Source of the DNA: an uncultured beta proteobacterium
Lineage (GTDB): Bacteria; Pseudomonadota; Gammaproteobacteria; Burkholderiales; SG8-41
Assembly: GCA_903905655.1 (NCBI GenBank)
Contig: CAIVHG010000021.1
Span: forward strand, 1-60,300
Direction: 5' to 3'
DNA: 60,300 nucleotides
Below, one piece after another: positions 26,336 through 33,976 of the stretch. How positions within the stretch are numbered: the stretch's first letter is position 1; each line of letters opens with the position of its first letter. The notes beneath the pieces were generated by a model, which had not been told where the DNA came from, did not search any database, and worked only from the letters and a program-made list of their open reading frames with translations. Position numbers and translations under genes: made by a program.

Positions 26336-26364
26336 TTGACGCGCAAAGCGTTGCAGCGTAGATT
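26336..26364 (+). promoter_or_regulatory. Possible sigma-70 promoter for the Bug-aldolase operon
   Basis: TTGACG at 26336-26341 and TAGATT at 26359-26364 are separated by exactly 17 bases. The predicted start of transcription would be about 22 bases before the ATG at 26393. Confidence 0.45.
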
Positions 26365-26392
26365 TCAGCAATTCTTGGAAAACACCCTCGCC

Positions 26393-27367
26393 ATGCAATT
26401 GAATCCCGCCTTGCTTCCATTGTGCTGCGCGCTGCTGCTGGCCTTCCCCGCACCGGGGGCGCTGGCACAGGTTTATCCCGCGAAGCCTGTACGCATGATC
26501 ATTCCCGCTGGCGCCGGCGGCACGGTCGACACCATCGCGCGCCTGATCGGCCCGCGGCTCAGCGAAGCGCTCGGCCAGCCGGTCGCTGCCGACAACCGGC
26601 CTGGCGCCGGGACGATGCTCGCCTCCGAACTCACCGCGAAGTCCCCGCCAGACGGTTACACGATCCTGATGGTAACCAACAGCCACGCCATCAACGCCAG
26701 CCTCTACCCGAAGCTCCCTTACGATCCCGTCAAAGATTTCTCCGGCGTAATTCTGGTCGCGACCTCGCCCTATCTGCTGGTCGTGCATCCGAGCGTGCCG
26801 GCGCGCTCGGCCAGGGAACTGATTGCCATTGCGCGACAGCATCCGGGCGTGCTCAATTTCGCTTCCGCGGGCACCGGCTCGGGCACGCACCTGGCGGGCG
26901 AGCTCTTCAAGTCCATGGCGCATCTGAACATCGTGCACGTGCCGTACAAATCCGGATCTCAGGCGCAGATCGGGCTTGCTTCAGGTGAAGCCGGCCTGAT
27001 GTTCACCGGGCCGATCCCCGCGGCGCCGCTGGTGGAGACGAACCGGGTGCGCGCGCTCGCCGTGACCAGCGCCAGGCGCTCGCCGTCTCTGCCCAAGCTG
27101 CCGACCGTCGCCGAAACGGGACTGCCGGGCTACGAATCGATCTCGTGGTACGGCGTGCTGGTCGCCGCACGCACACCGGCACCGGTCATCACACGGCTCA
27201 ATCAGGAAATCGCCAGGATCATGAAGCTGACCGAGGTGCAGAACAAAATTCAGGCCCTCGGTGCAGATGCGACAAGCGGCACCCCCGAAGAATTCAGCGC
27301 CCTCATGAAAACGGACATCGAACGCTGGGCCAAGATCATCCCGGGATTAAATCTACAGATCAACTAG
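26393..27367 (+). CDS. Bug/TctC-family periplasmic solute receptor
   Basis: A 324-residue secreted receptor. The signal peptide is LPLCCALLLAFPAPGALA with cleavage before QVYPAKP at about residue 23. The ligand loop IPAGAGGTVD carries one extra residue before the Asp. NRPGAGTML lies near 68, SPPDGYTILMVTNSHA near 88 and GTGSGTHLAGELF near 163. ATG 26393 is preferred because the upstream open frame of 69 codons has no homology and runs over the promoter. The HpaI-type aldolase gene begins 18 bases after the stop, so the pair is clearly one operon. Confidence 0.92.
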   Translation: MQLNPALLPLCCALLLAFPAPGALAQVYPAKPVRMIIPAGAGGTVDTIARLIGPRLSEALGQPVAADNRPGAGTMLASELTAKSPPDGYTILMVTNSHAINASLYPKLPYDPVKDFSGVILVATSPYLLVVHPSVPARSARELIAIARQHPGVLNFASAGTGSGTHLAGELFKSMAHLNIVHVPYKSGSQAQIGLASGEAGLMFTGPIPAAPLVETNRVRALAVTSARRSPSLPKLPTVAETGLPGYESISWYGVLVAARTPAPVITRLNQEIARIMKLTEVQNKIQALGADATSGTPEEFSALMKTDIERWAKIIPGLNLQIN

Positions 27368-27385
27368 GGAACCAAAGGAACAGAC

Positions 27386-28198
27386 ATGAGCAATTTATTC
27401 GAAAAGCTGGCGCAAGATCAGATGGCGCTCGGCGTGTGGCTGAAAGGCGGACCGAGCTGGGTCTCGACCATCGCACGCGCCGGCTTCGACTTCGTACGGC
27501 CGGACATGATGTTCTCCGCCATCGACTGGCGTGAGCTCGACCATATCCACAAGTCCGCGGTCGCCGCGGGCATCACGACCTGGGTGCGGGTGCCCGCGAA
27601 TCCCTGGCAGGGCGGCGCGGGGCAGCTACAGGTCACGGTCGACGTCGCCCGCGCCTTCAGCCTCGGCATTCAGATCGTAGGAGCATCGATCGCCTCCGCG
27701 GAGCAGGTGCGCGCGTGCCTCGAAGTCGCAAAGGACTGGCATCGCTCGGGCGCCGGCGAGTACCCGAATTCCAACGAGAGCTTCAGCGCCATGAACAGCA
27801 AAGCGGCGAACGTCGCGGTGTTCGCGCCGCACATCGAATCTGCCACTGCGATCAAACAGATGGACGACATCCTGGCGCTCGACGGGCTGCGCATCGTGAT
27901 GCTCGCCATGACGGATCTCAGCAAAGCGATCGGGCTGCCCTTCCAGTATGAGCATCCCGAGGTCTGGAAGGCCCTCGATTCGATCGTCGCCAAGGCAACT
28001 GCACGCGGCATCATCGTTGCCGCCAACATGGGATACGCATTCACGACGCCGCAGCAGATGCGCGAGCGCGTGCAGCGCCTGCATCAGCACGGCGTGCGCA
28101 TCTGCCTCATGCAGGGCGCCGATATCATGCTGGAAAACCTGGGGAAGAGCCTGCTCGCCGAAGTCCGCGGCGCGCTCGGCGAAAGCCAAATCGGGTGA
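27386..28198 (+). CDS. HpcH/HpaI-type aldolase family protein
   Basis: A 270-residue class II aldolase-like TIM barrel, a family that splits hydroxy-oxo acids such as 4-hydroxy-2-oxoheptanedioate to pyruvate and an aldehyde. The substrate Arg is in WVRVPANPW near 72. The metal ligands appear as Glu in APHIESATA near 152 and Asp in LAMTDLSKAIG near 178. The usual family motif there is GP-x-DLS, so this is a variant with AMTDLS. The gene follows the Bug receptor by 18 bases. The product of the receptor's ligand could be the substrate, which would place the pair in a degradation pathway for an oxo acid. Confidence 0.88.
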   Translation: MSNLFEKLAQDQMALGVWLKGGPSWVSTIARAGFDFVRPDMMFSAIDWRELDHIHKSAVAAGITTWVRVPANPWQGGAGQLQVTVDVARAFSLGIQIVGASIASAEQVRACLEVAKDWHRSGAGEYPNSNESFSAMNSKAANVAVFAPHIESATAIKQMDDILALDGLRIVMLAMTDLSKAIGLPFQYEHPEVWKALDSIVAKATARGIIVAANMGYAFTTPQQMRERVQRLHQHGVRICLMQGADIMLENLGKSLLAEVRGALGESQIG

Positions 28199-28237
28199 TG
28201 AGGCGGTGGCCGCGCCTGCAGCGGCCGCCGGCGCGGT

Positions 28238-29347
28238 CTACTGCGGCCGCTTGGAATCGTCGAATTTCGGATCGAGCGCCTTGATTGAATCCATCAGCAG
28301 CTGCACCGCATACTTGGTGTTGTGCACGCCCTTGCTGCCGTCTTCCAGCACGAACTTGTAGTTGTAGAGCGCCGCGACGATCTCGATCGGCTGCTCGGTC
28401 TTGTTGTTCAGCACGAACTCGCCTTTGACATCGTAAAGCGGATTCCGTGCTTTCTGCAGCAAGCCGGTGCCTTGCTTGTTGATCAGCCGTTCAAGCAGGC
28501 CCGCCACTTCTTCCTGCACCGTCTCGATCTTGCCGTCGGCATCGTAATCGCCTCCCGCCTTGACGTCGACCAGATCCTTGTTAGGCACCTGCTTCAACTC
28601 CTTGTGGCATCCGGAACTCGTGCAGCCCGCGAGATTCAGCGTCGGCCTCTCGTGCACTTCGCCGCCGATGCGCCAGCTGTGGCCGCCGATGTTGGGAGCG
28701 AGCCCATAACGCTGACGCGGCTGCGTCATGTGGCAGGTGACGCAGTTGGCTTCTGCAAGAAAGCCGTGCGCCGATTTGGAGTAGGTCTTGCCCGGAAACT
28801 CATAAGCATTGGTGCCGAGCAGCATGTCGGATTGCGGGCCATGGTGTGCGCCCCAAGGCGCGGCCACGATCGGCCGCGCCCGCACTTCATCCTTCGGCAT
28901 GACGCGCGCCTGATGGCAATTCGCGCACAGATTGGCTTTGCCGCGGTCGAACACGACGCCGTTCGCGAGCTTCACGGCGTTCGCTTTGCGCAAAGAAAAA
29001 TCTCCCCGTTCGTGCGGTGCGTGGCAGGTAAAACAGCCAATCTCAGAGGGATTGGAGACCAATGCCTTGAGGTCCACCTTGCCCGTCGTGGCGTACTCGA
29101 TGAAACCCTCGTTGGTGTGGCACTGCTGGCAGCCGTCGGCATTGGAATACGATGCGTCCGGCAGATTGCGGTGGCCGGAAGTCTGGTACTGACTGCGCAC
29201 CCCGCGCACCGGATATTTGGTCACCGACCCGTGGCACGCTGTGCAAGCCTCAGGAAAGGCGAATGGCTTGGATTGCCCCTGGGCATATAGCGGAATCAGT
29301 AAGCCAGCCGCCACCAACCAACTGCATAGCCTCAGCACAACGAACAT
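28238..29347 (-). CDS. Secreted multiheme cytochrome c
   Basis: A 369-residue periplasmic electron carrier or reductase subunit. A signal peptide covers residues 1-25. Five C-x2-C-H heme sites follow: CTACH near 35, CQQCH near 77, CFTCH near 112, CANCH near 148 and CVTCH near 210. One C-x4-C-H site, CTSSGCH, lies near 250, giving a potential six hemes. The C-terminal 110 residues have no heme motif and contain a predicted mixed region. GGAGG precedes ATG 29347. The upstream intergenic region has an FNR/Anr-like palindrome. The protein resembles the cytochrome c3/NrfB/DmsE type in motif spacing, but I cannot name the redox partner. Confidence 0.88.
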   Translation of the reverse strand: MFVVLRLCSWLVAAGLLIPLYAQGQSKPFAFPEACTACHGSVTKYPVRGVRSQYQTSGHRNLPDASYSNADGCQQCHTNEGFIEYATTGKVDLKALVSNPSEIGCFTCHAPHERGDFSLRKANAVKLANGVVFDRGKANLCANCHQARVMPKDEVRARPIVAAPWGAHHGPQSDMLLGTNAYEFPGKTYSKSAHGFLAEANCVTCHMTQPRQRYGLAPNIGGHSWRIGGEVHERPTLNLAGCTSSGCHKELKQVPNKDLVDVKAGGDYDADGKIETVQEEVAGLLERLINKQGTGLLQKARNPLYDVKGEFVLNNKTEQPIEIVAALYNYKFVLEDGSKGVHNTKYAVQLLMDSIKALDPKFDDSKRPQ

Positions 29348-29438
29348 GATCTGAACCTCCTTCGTGCGCGTAGACCCGCGAAACCCGCGAACCCGCAATG
29401 CGCTGTTGCAAGTGTCAGCGCTTTATCGCACGCACTGT

Positions 29439-29452
29439 TTGACGGAGGTCAA
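29439..29452. promoter_or_regulatory. FNR/Anr-like box between multiheme cytochrome and universal stress genes
   Basis: TTGACGGAGGTCAA is a perfect palindrome of the TTGAY-N4-RTCAA type recognised by FNR-class oxygen sensors. It is 92 bases from the minus-strand cytochrome start and 161 from the plus-strand UspA start, so it could serve either. Confidence 0.5.
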
Positions 29453-29612
29453 TCGATCGTCAGCTCATAAAGACTAAGATCAATCAACCTCAACCGACAG
29501 CGCCGCTGCGAAGGCGGAAGCAGCGCAGTTTCCACCCCGGAATGAGTCAGGGCTTGTCATAGATCCATCGTGATCCGTCCTTTGGCGTTTCCAAACCTCT
29601 CGAGGAGAAGCA

Positions 29613-30065
29613 ATGTACAAGCACATATTGATACCTACCGATGGCTCCGTGCTTTCGACCACAGCCGTGACCGAAGGCCTGAAATTCGCGAAATCGATCA
29701 ATGCCAAGGTCACCTGCGTGCATGTGCTCCCGCATTTCCATGCGCTCCAGGAAGTCGACGAGGGTTTGCGCGCCAGCATTGACCGGCTCACCGAATCGCT
29801 GCACAAGCCAGACGCTGAGGAACACGCGCGCAAGGTGCTCGCGCCGGTCAGCGCGCTCGCGGAGAATCAGGGCGTCGCCTGCGCCACCATGCAAGTGACC
29901 CATAACCTGCCCTATCAGGCCATCATCGATACCGCAAAAAACTCCGGATGCGATCTCATTCTCATGGCCTCGCACGGCCGCACCGGGGTCGAAGCGGTGC
30001 TGCTGGGCAGCGAAACGACCAAGGTGCTGACGCACACCAAGATCCCGGTGCTGGTTGTGCGCTGA
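29613..30065 (+). CDS. Universal stress protein, UspA family
   Basis: A 150-residue cytoplasmic protein of the single-domain Usp type. It begins YKHILIPTDGS, a typical first strand and loop, and ends with the nucleotide-binding segment ASHGRTGVEAVLLGSET near 127 and PVLVVR. The G-x2-G and GS elements suggest it belongs to the ATP-binding subgroup. GAGGAG is nine bases before the ATG. In proteobacteria such genes are often induced by oxygen limitation; the FNR-like box and the divergent multiheme cytochrome fit that. A hairpin terminator follows. Confidence 0.93.
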   Translation: MYKHILIPTDGSVLSTTAVTEGLKFAKSINAKVTCVHVLPHFHALQEVDEGLRASIDRLTESLHKPDAEEHARKVLAPVSALAENQGVACATMQVTHNLPYQAIIDTAKNSGCDLILMASHGRTGVEAVLLGSETTKVLTHTKIPVLVVR

Positions 30066-30121
30066 ATTTTTTTAGCCGTGCTGTTGGCCAAGAGGCACGG
30101 TTCGCCGTAACCCGCAATGAT

Positions 30122-30143
30122 AACGCCACCTCGAGGGTGGCGT
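30122..30143 (+). terminator. Hairpin terminator after the universal stress gene
   Basis: AACGCCACC and GGTGGCGTT form a nine-base stem around a four-base loop, followed by TATGTTT. It lies between two convergent genes. Confidence 0.65.
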
Positions 30144-30190
30144 TTATGTTTGCTGCGCTTGCCGGCAACCGGCAAATAATCCACGCCGGA

Positions 30191-30949
30191 TCAACTCCGA
30201 GAGAAAGCGCCCGTCAGCAGCGAACCGTAGCCTTCGATTTTCTCCTTGATGCCCATCGCCTTCAGCGTCAGTGCAAGCGTGGCCTGGTTGCTGGTGATCA
30301 CCGGCTTGCCGGTATTCTTCTCGAGCGCTTCGATGATGTCGATCGTGCGGAAATTCGCGCAGCTGATGAAGATGCCGTCGGCATCTGCTGAATTGACATC
30401 GAGCGCCAGCCGGTAGGCGACCTCCGGAGGCAGCAGCCCGATGCCGGAAGTGGGCTTCATGGCGAGCGGGTAGTTGGTCACCGCCTGCGCATACCCCAGC
30501 CCCCTGATCTTCGTAACCTTGATGCCGTGCGCCTCGATGAAATCGCTTTCCTTCTTGTTGAGTTCATCGGTGAAGGGCGTGGCGATCGCTACTTTCTTCA
30601 CCTTCAGAAATCTCAGGGTCTCGATCACCGCGGTGGAGGTCGTAATCGCAGGCACACCGGTGAGCGCGGTGATTTTCTCGATGAGCTTCTGATCGTAGCC
30701 GAGCCCGCCGACGAAGCTGCCCGAGGTGCAGCACAGGACGATCAGGTCGGGATTGACGTCCTTGATGACCGTCGCCCCCTTGTAGATCTCTTCCTCCATC
30801 TCCAGCAGCGCGTCCGGCGTCACATCCCTGAGGATCATGCGCGCGGTGTGGATCGAAACGCCTTCCGGGATCATCCGCGCGAACTCGGGTTCGGTCGTCG
30901 TATTGCGGTGTGGTATCAACACGCCGATTCTGCCTTTCCATCCGTACAT
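30191..30949 (-). CDS. Asp/Glu racemase-fold enzyme, maleate isomerase type
   Basis: A 252-residue two-lobed protein of the aspartate racemase/maleate cis-trans isomerase/arylmalonate decarboxylase superfamily. The first catalytic Cys is in LCCTSGSF near 74 and the second in ISCANFRT near 199. Both are present, as in maleate isomerases. N-terminal RIGVLIPHRNTTTEPEF and GYGSLL near the end match this subgroup. ATG 30949 has GGAG at good distance. It is the last gene of a three-gene minus-strand unit, 88 bases after the Bug receptor, and may isomerise or decarboxylate the ligand of that receptor. Maleate itself is only a possibility. Confidence 0.88.
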   Translation of the reverse strand: MYGWKGRIGVLIPHRNTTTEPEFARMIPEGVSIHTARMILRDVTPDALLEMEEEIYKGATVIKDVNPDLIVLCCTSGSFVGGLGYDQKLIEKITALTGVPAITTSTAVIETLRFLKVKKVAIATPFTDELNKKESDFIEAHGIKVTKIRGLGYAQAVTNYPLAMKPTSGIGLLPPEVAYRLALDVNSADADGIFISCANFRTIDIIEALEKNTGKPVITSNQATLALTLKAMGIKEKIEGYGSLLTGAFSRS

Positions 30950-31037
30950 GATTCGCGCTCCAGTCAGTATTCGATTTCAAAACTTTCGAACCCGCAGTCT
31001 ACTCCAGCGGCACCGTGCGCCGCTTGCATCCAGTGCT

Positions 31038-32000
31038 TCATTCGCCGCGGATGCCGGCGTCCCTGATCACCTTGCCCATGCGCGCCATTTCCGATTTCAC
31101 CGTGGCCATCAGCTGCTCCGGCGAACTGCCGGCGACATCCACTCCGGCGCTGAAGAATTTTTCTTTGACGGCCGCCTGACCGAGCGCGCGCACGATCTCC
31201 TGGTGCAGCCTGCTGATGATCTCCGGCGAAGTGCGCGCCGGCGCATATACCGCCGTGATCGATGCCGCTTCGTAACCAGGCAGCGTCGCCGCCACCGGCG
31301 GCAGCCCCGGGGCGAGCGCCGAGGGCTCGATGCTGGTCACCGCCAGCGCCCGCAGCCGGCCCGACTTCATGTGTGGAATCGCCGCGACCGCAGTCGGATA
31401 CGCAAGCTGGATTTCGCCGCCGATCAGGCTGCTCAATGCGAGCGTGATGCCGCGATACGGAATGTGCACGATGTTGACCCCCGCCATCGCCTTGAAAAGT
31501 TCCGCGGCCAGATGCGGCGATCCGCCGGCGGGCCCGGAACCGGAGTTGAGCTGGCCCGGCTTCGCCTTGGCGAGCGCGATCAGGTCCTTCACCGACTTCA
31601 CCGGCAGCGAAGGATGCACGACGAGAATGCTGGGCGACTTGCCCGCCAGCGTGATCGGCGAAAAATCCGTCACCATGTTGTAGGGATTCGTATTCTTCAA
31701 CAGCGGATCGATCCATATGGGAGTCCCGGCGATCATCAGCGTGTAACCATCGGGCGCAGCTTTGGCGACGATCTCCCCGGGGATAGTGCCGCCGCGATTA
31801 TCGACGATCACCGGCTGGCCCAGGGAGTTGGAGAGCTCCTGACCGATGAGGCGCGCCACCAGGTCAGCGCCGCTGCCGGGGCTTGCGGTGATGATGCGGA
31901 TGACCTTACTCGGATAATTCTGGCCGCAGGCAACACCCGCACCCGCCATGGCAAGCACCGTCGCAACAACCACGATTATGAAACGCTGCTTCGCAAGCAT
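31038..32000 (-). CDS. Bug/TctC-family periplasmic solute receptor (GSGAD subgroup)
   Basis: A 320-residue secreted receptor with signal peptide RFIIVVVATVLAMAGAGVA and cleavage near CGQN at residue 26. The mature start NYPSKVIRIITASPGSGAD and the end RDAGIRGE place it with the receptors at 10372, 24018 and 38223. VDNRGGTIPGE lies near 66, APDGYTLMIAGTP near 83 and PAGGSPHLAAELF near 160. The ATG at 32000 begins the signal peptide; the very long upstream open frame is a shadow of the next gene. It lies between two racemase-fold genes on the same strand with gaps of 58 and 88 bases. Confidence 0.92.
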   Translation of the reverse strand: MLAKQRFIIVVVATVLAMAGAGVACGQNYPSKVIRIITASPGSGADLVARLIGQELSNSLGQPVIVDNRGGTIPGEIVAKAAPDGYTLMIAGTPIWIDPLLKNTNPYNMVTDFSPITLAGKSPSILVVHPSLPVKSVKDLIALAKAKPGQLNSGSGPAGGSPHLAAELFKAMAGVNIVHIPYRGITLALSSLIGGEIQLAYPTAVAAIPHMKSGRLRALAVTSIEPSALAPGLPPVAATLPGYEAASITAVYAPARTSPEIISRLHQEIVRALGQAAVKEKFFSAGVDVAGSSPEQLMATVKSEMARMGKVIRDAGIRGE

Positions 32001-32058
32001 TGCTATCTCTGTATGCAGACTACCGGCAATTCCGCTCTGAGATCCGCCGGACGGAAAA

Positions 32059-32838
32059 TCAAGGCCGCGGCATGCGCACCCACCCGAGCGCCGGCTGCTG
32101 TGCGAGCAATCGCCCGTAACCCGCAATCGGCTCGCGGATGCCGGCCGCCTGCAGCGACGCCCACATGATGGCGATGCCGGAGGAAACCAGCGGCACGCCG
32201 AAATCGTACTCGAATTGCGCGGCGATCTCGATGCTGCGCAAATTCGCGCCGCTGATGACGACAGCATCCGCCTGCGGATGAAAGACCGAACGACCCATGT
32301 TATAGACCACTTCCGGGGTCTGCAGCCCCTGGCTGGAGATCGGAACGGACGACATCGGCTCTGCCGGTTTGCGCGGACCCCCGAGGTCCATGCCGCCGAC
32401 GCCGAGCACGTCGAAGCCGCAGTTGCGCCAGTACGCGCCGACCAGTTTATTGATGTCCGGAGGACAGACGGTGGCCACGACGATGCGCTTGGCATTGAGC
32501 GCGGCGAGCGCTTCGACCAACGCGATCGAAGCCGGCACCGCGGGCCTGCCGGTCAACTCGATGATGCGGCGCGCCTGCGCGATGTCGCCATCGTCGCCCA
32601 CGATGTTCGCGGTGGTGCAGGCATAAGCGAAAGACTTGGCGTTGAGCTCGGAGAGCAGATGCACGGCGCTCTCCAGATGCTGCCCCGCGATGGAAAGGCC
32701 TTCGATGGTCCTGCCGCCAACGGGAACACGCGCCGCATGGATCGAAACCCCTGCGGGCGCAATCCGGTTGAACTCCGGCTCCATCGTCGTGTTGGTATGC
32801 GCAATGATCAGACCGATCCTTGCCCGCCATCCTTGCAT
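32059..32838 (-). CDS. Asp/Glu racemase-fold protein with a single catalytic Cys
   Basis: A 259-residue relative of maleate isomerase and arylmalonate decarboxylase. RIGLIIAHTNTTMEPEF at the N terminus and IAGYGRLL near the end fit the family. The first active-site Cys is kept in YACTTANI near 74. The second position, S-C-A-N in the gene at 30191, reads SGANLRS near 199, so that Cys is Gly. Arylmalonate decarboxylase also has one Cys, but on the other lobe. A decarboxylase or lyase activity is therefore possible, and a two-base racemase is unlikely. AGGAGG precedes the ATG. It is the first gene of the racemase-Bug-racemase unit, and its closest match in the window is the gene at 59244. Confidence 0.87.
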   Translation of the reverse strand: MQGWRARIGLIIAHTNTTMEPEFNRIAPAGVSIHAARVPVGGRTIEGLSIAGQHLESAVHLLSELNAKSFAYACTTANIVGDDGDIAQARRIIELTGRPAVPASIALVEALAALNAKRIVVATVCPPDINKLVGAYWRNCGFDVLGVGGMDLGGPRKPAEPMSSVPISSQGLQTPEVVYNMGRSVFHPQADAVVISGANLRSIEIAAQFEYDFGVPLVSSGIAIMWASLQAAGIREPIAGYGRLLAQQPALGWVRMPRP

Positions 32839-33028
32839 CGATGCCTCCTGGCTGGTGTGAAACGCCTGCCGCAGAGGTGCCGGATTCTGATTGACCTCGT
32901 GAGGCAGCCGCGAATTTTGCAGAATATGTTACCACAGCCGATCGCTGACTTTAGCAACCGGCGCCTCACGGCTGGCATTGCATAGCGGGTGCGGTCGCCG
33001 CACGCGCGGCGATTGATGGCACTGATAT

Positions 33029-33619
33029 CTACTCGAACTTGTAGTAGGTCGCGTTCAGATACGCGACGACATCCGCTATTTCCTGTGGCGACATCTTGGG
33101 ATTGAGATAGTCATTGCGCCGCGTTACCGCATCGCGCAGCGCCGCCAGCGACTGGATGCGCCCCTTGAAGCGCGCGGGTTCGGAAGGCGGCAGATCGGAA
33201 AGACCGCTAGCCCGCAGCATTGAATCGGTAAACGTGGCCATCACGAGCGTCACCGGCTGCGTATAGCGCTCGATGCCATGGCAGCCGAAGCAGCCGCGGT
33301 GCAGCTTCGAACCCCGCTCCGCATCTCCCACCAGCGTCCTGGACGCCGTCTCCGCGGTCTTTTCATACGCGGCGCGGATCTTTGCCTTCTCTGCCTGTGT
33401 AGAGGCCGCCTGCATGCGCTGCCGGTAGGCCTCGCGCTCGACGCTGCTCATGCGGTCCGCGCCCGGAATCACTTCGCGCTCCGGGGGCTGCGCCGCCTGC
33501 CCCTGTGCAGCCAATGCGCCCTGCGGCAGCATTGCAACGCTGACCGCAGCAATGGCAAGCAGGATCGAGATGCTGAAAGTACGCTTCGAATTTCGGATGA
33601 ACGCGGTAGCCATGGTCAT
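33029..33619 (-). CDS. Secreted monoheme cytochrome c
   Basis: A 196-residue periplasmic protein. The signal peptide (FIRNSKRTFS, then ISILLAIAAVSVAML) ends near ALAAQ at about residue 37. A helical linker with many Glu, Arg and Ala residues (EREAYRQRMQAASTQAEKAK) follows. One heme site, CFGCH, lies near 112, with a likely Met ligand in LVMATF near 125, and the C-terminal SPQEIADVVAYLNATYYKFE is the usual last helix of class I cytochrome c. Two ATGs are possible (33619 and 33613) after GAGGAG. An FNR-like box lies 80 bases upstream, suggesting induction at low oxygen. It probably shuttles electrons to or from a membrane or periplasmic enzyme. Confidence 0.88.
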   Translation of the reverse strand: MTMATAFIRNSKRTFSISILLAIAAVSVAMLPQGALAAQGQAAQPPEREVIPGADRMSSVEREAYRQRMQAASTQAEKAKIRAAYEKTAETASRTLVGDAERGSKLHRGCFGCHGIERYTQPVTLVMATFTDSMLRASGLSDLPPSEPARFKGRIQSLAALRDAVTRRNDYLNPKMSPQEIADVVAYLNATYYKFE

Positions 33620-33976
33620 GGGTCTCCTCGCTCTGCAAGACAGCCCGCAACGGGCCGGAAAATTTATCTTAGATTGACTCCGATAGCGCAGGGCTACGTT
33701 GACTTTAATCAACGGACCACCACATGCGAACACTGGCACACTGATAGCATAGCGGGCCAGGCCAGCTTCATGGCGGGCCAGCATCCCCCGCGCGCATGTA
33801 CGCCACTCATCGCAAACGCTCTGAGTTTTCCGCATTTTCATACACATGCAGAGCGACCGGCCGCCGGGAGTGCTACACTACTTAATTCCGGTTTAACTCT
33901 ACAGACATCGATCCGCGGGCGCTTTTGCGGCCGTGGCGGCCGGATCTACGCGGCGCTTTTTTAGGGGGAAAAAATA
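33620..33976. other. Divergent intergenic region of cytochrome c and ThDP enzyme
   Basis: No supported gene. It holds the FNR-like site near its left side and a GC-rich stretch with partial inverted repeats at about 33908-33960 ending in TTTTTT, just upstream of the ThDP enzyme gene. The latter could be a leader hairpin or terminator remnant, but the arms do not pair cleanly. Confidence 0.4.
33699..33712. promoter_or_regulatory. FNR/Anr-like box upstream of cytochrome c gene
   Basis: TTGACTTTAATCAA differs from the TTGAT-N4-ATCAA consensus of FNR-class regulators at one position. It is centred 86 bases upstream of the cytochrome c start on the minus strand. Confidence 0.6.

Noticed and set aside
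31038-32495. 485-codon frame including the Bug receptor at 31038
   Set aside because: The N-terminal 165 codons are a shadow of the racemase-fold gene; the signal peptide starts at 32000.
33908-33960. GC-rich inverted segments ending in TTTTTT before the ThDP gene as an attenuator
   Set aside because: The arms do not form a continuous stem and no leader peptide is evident.
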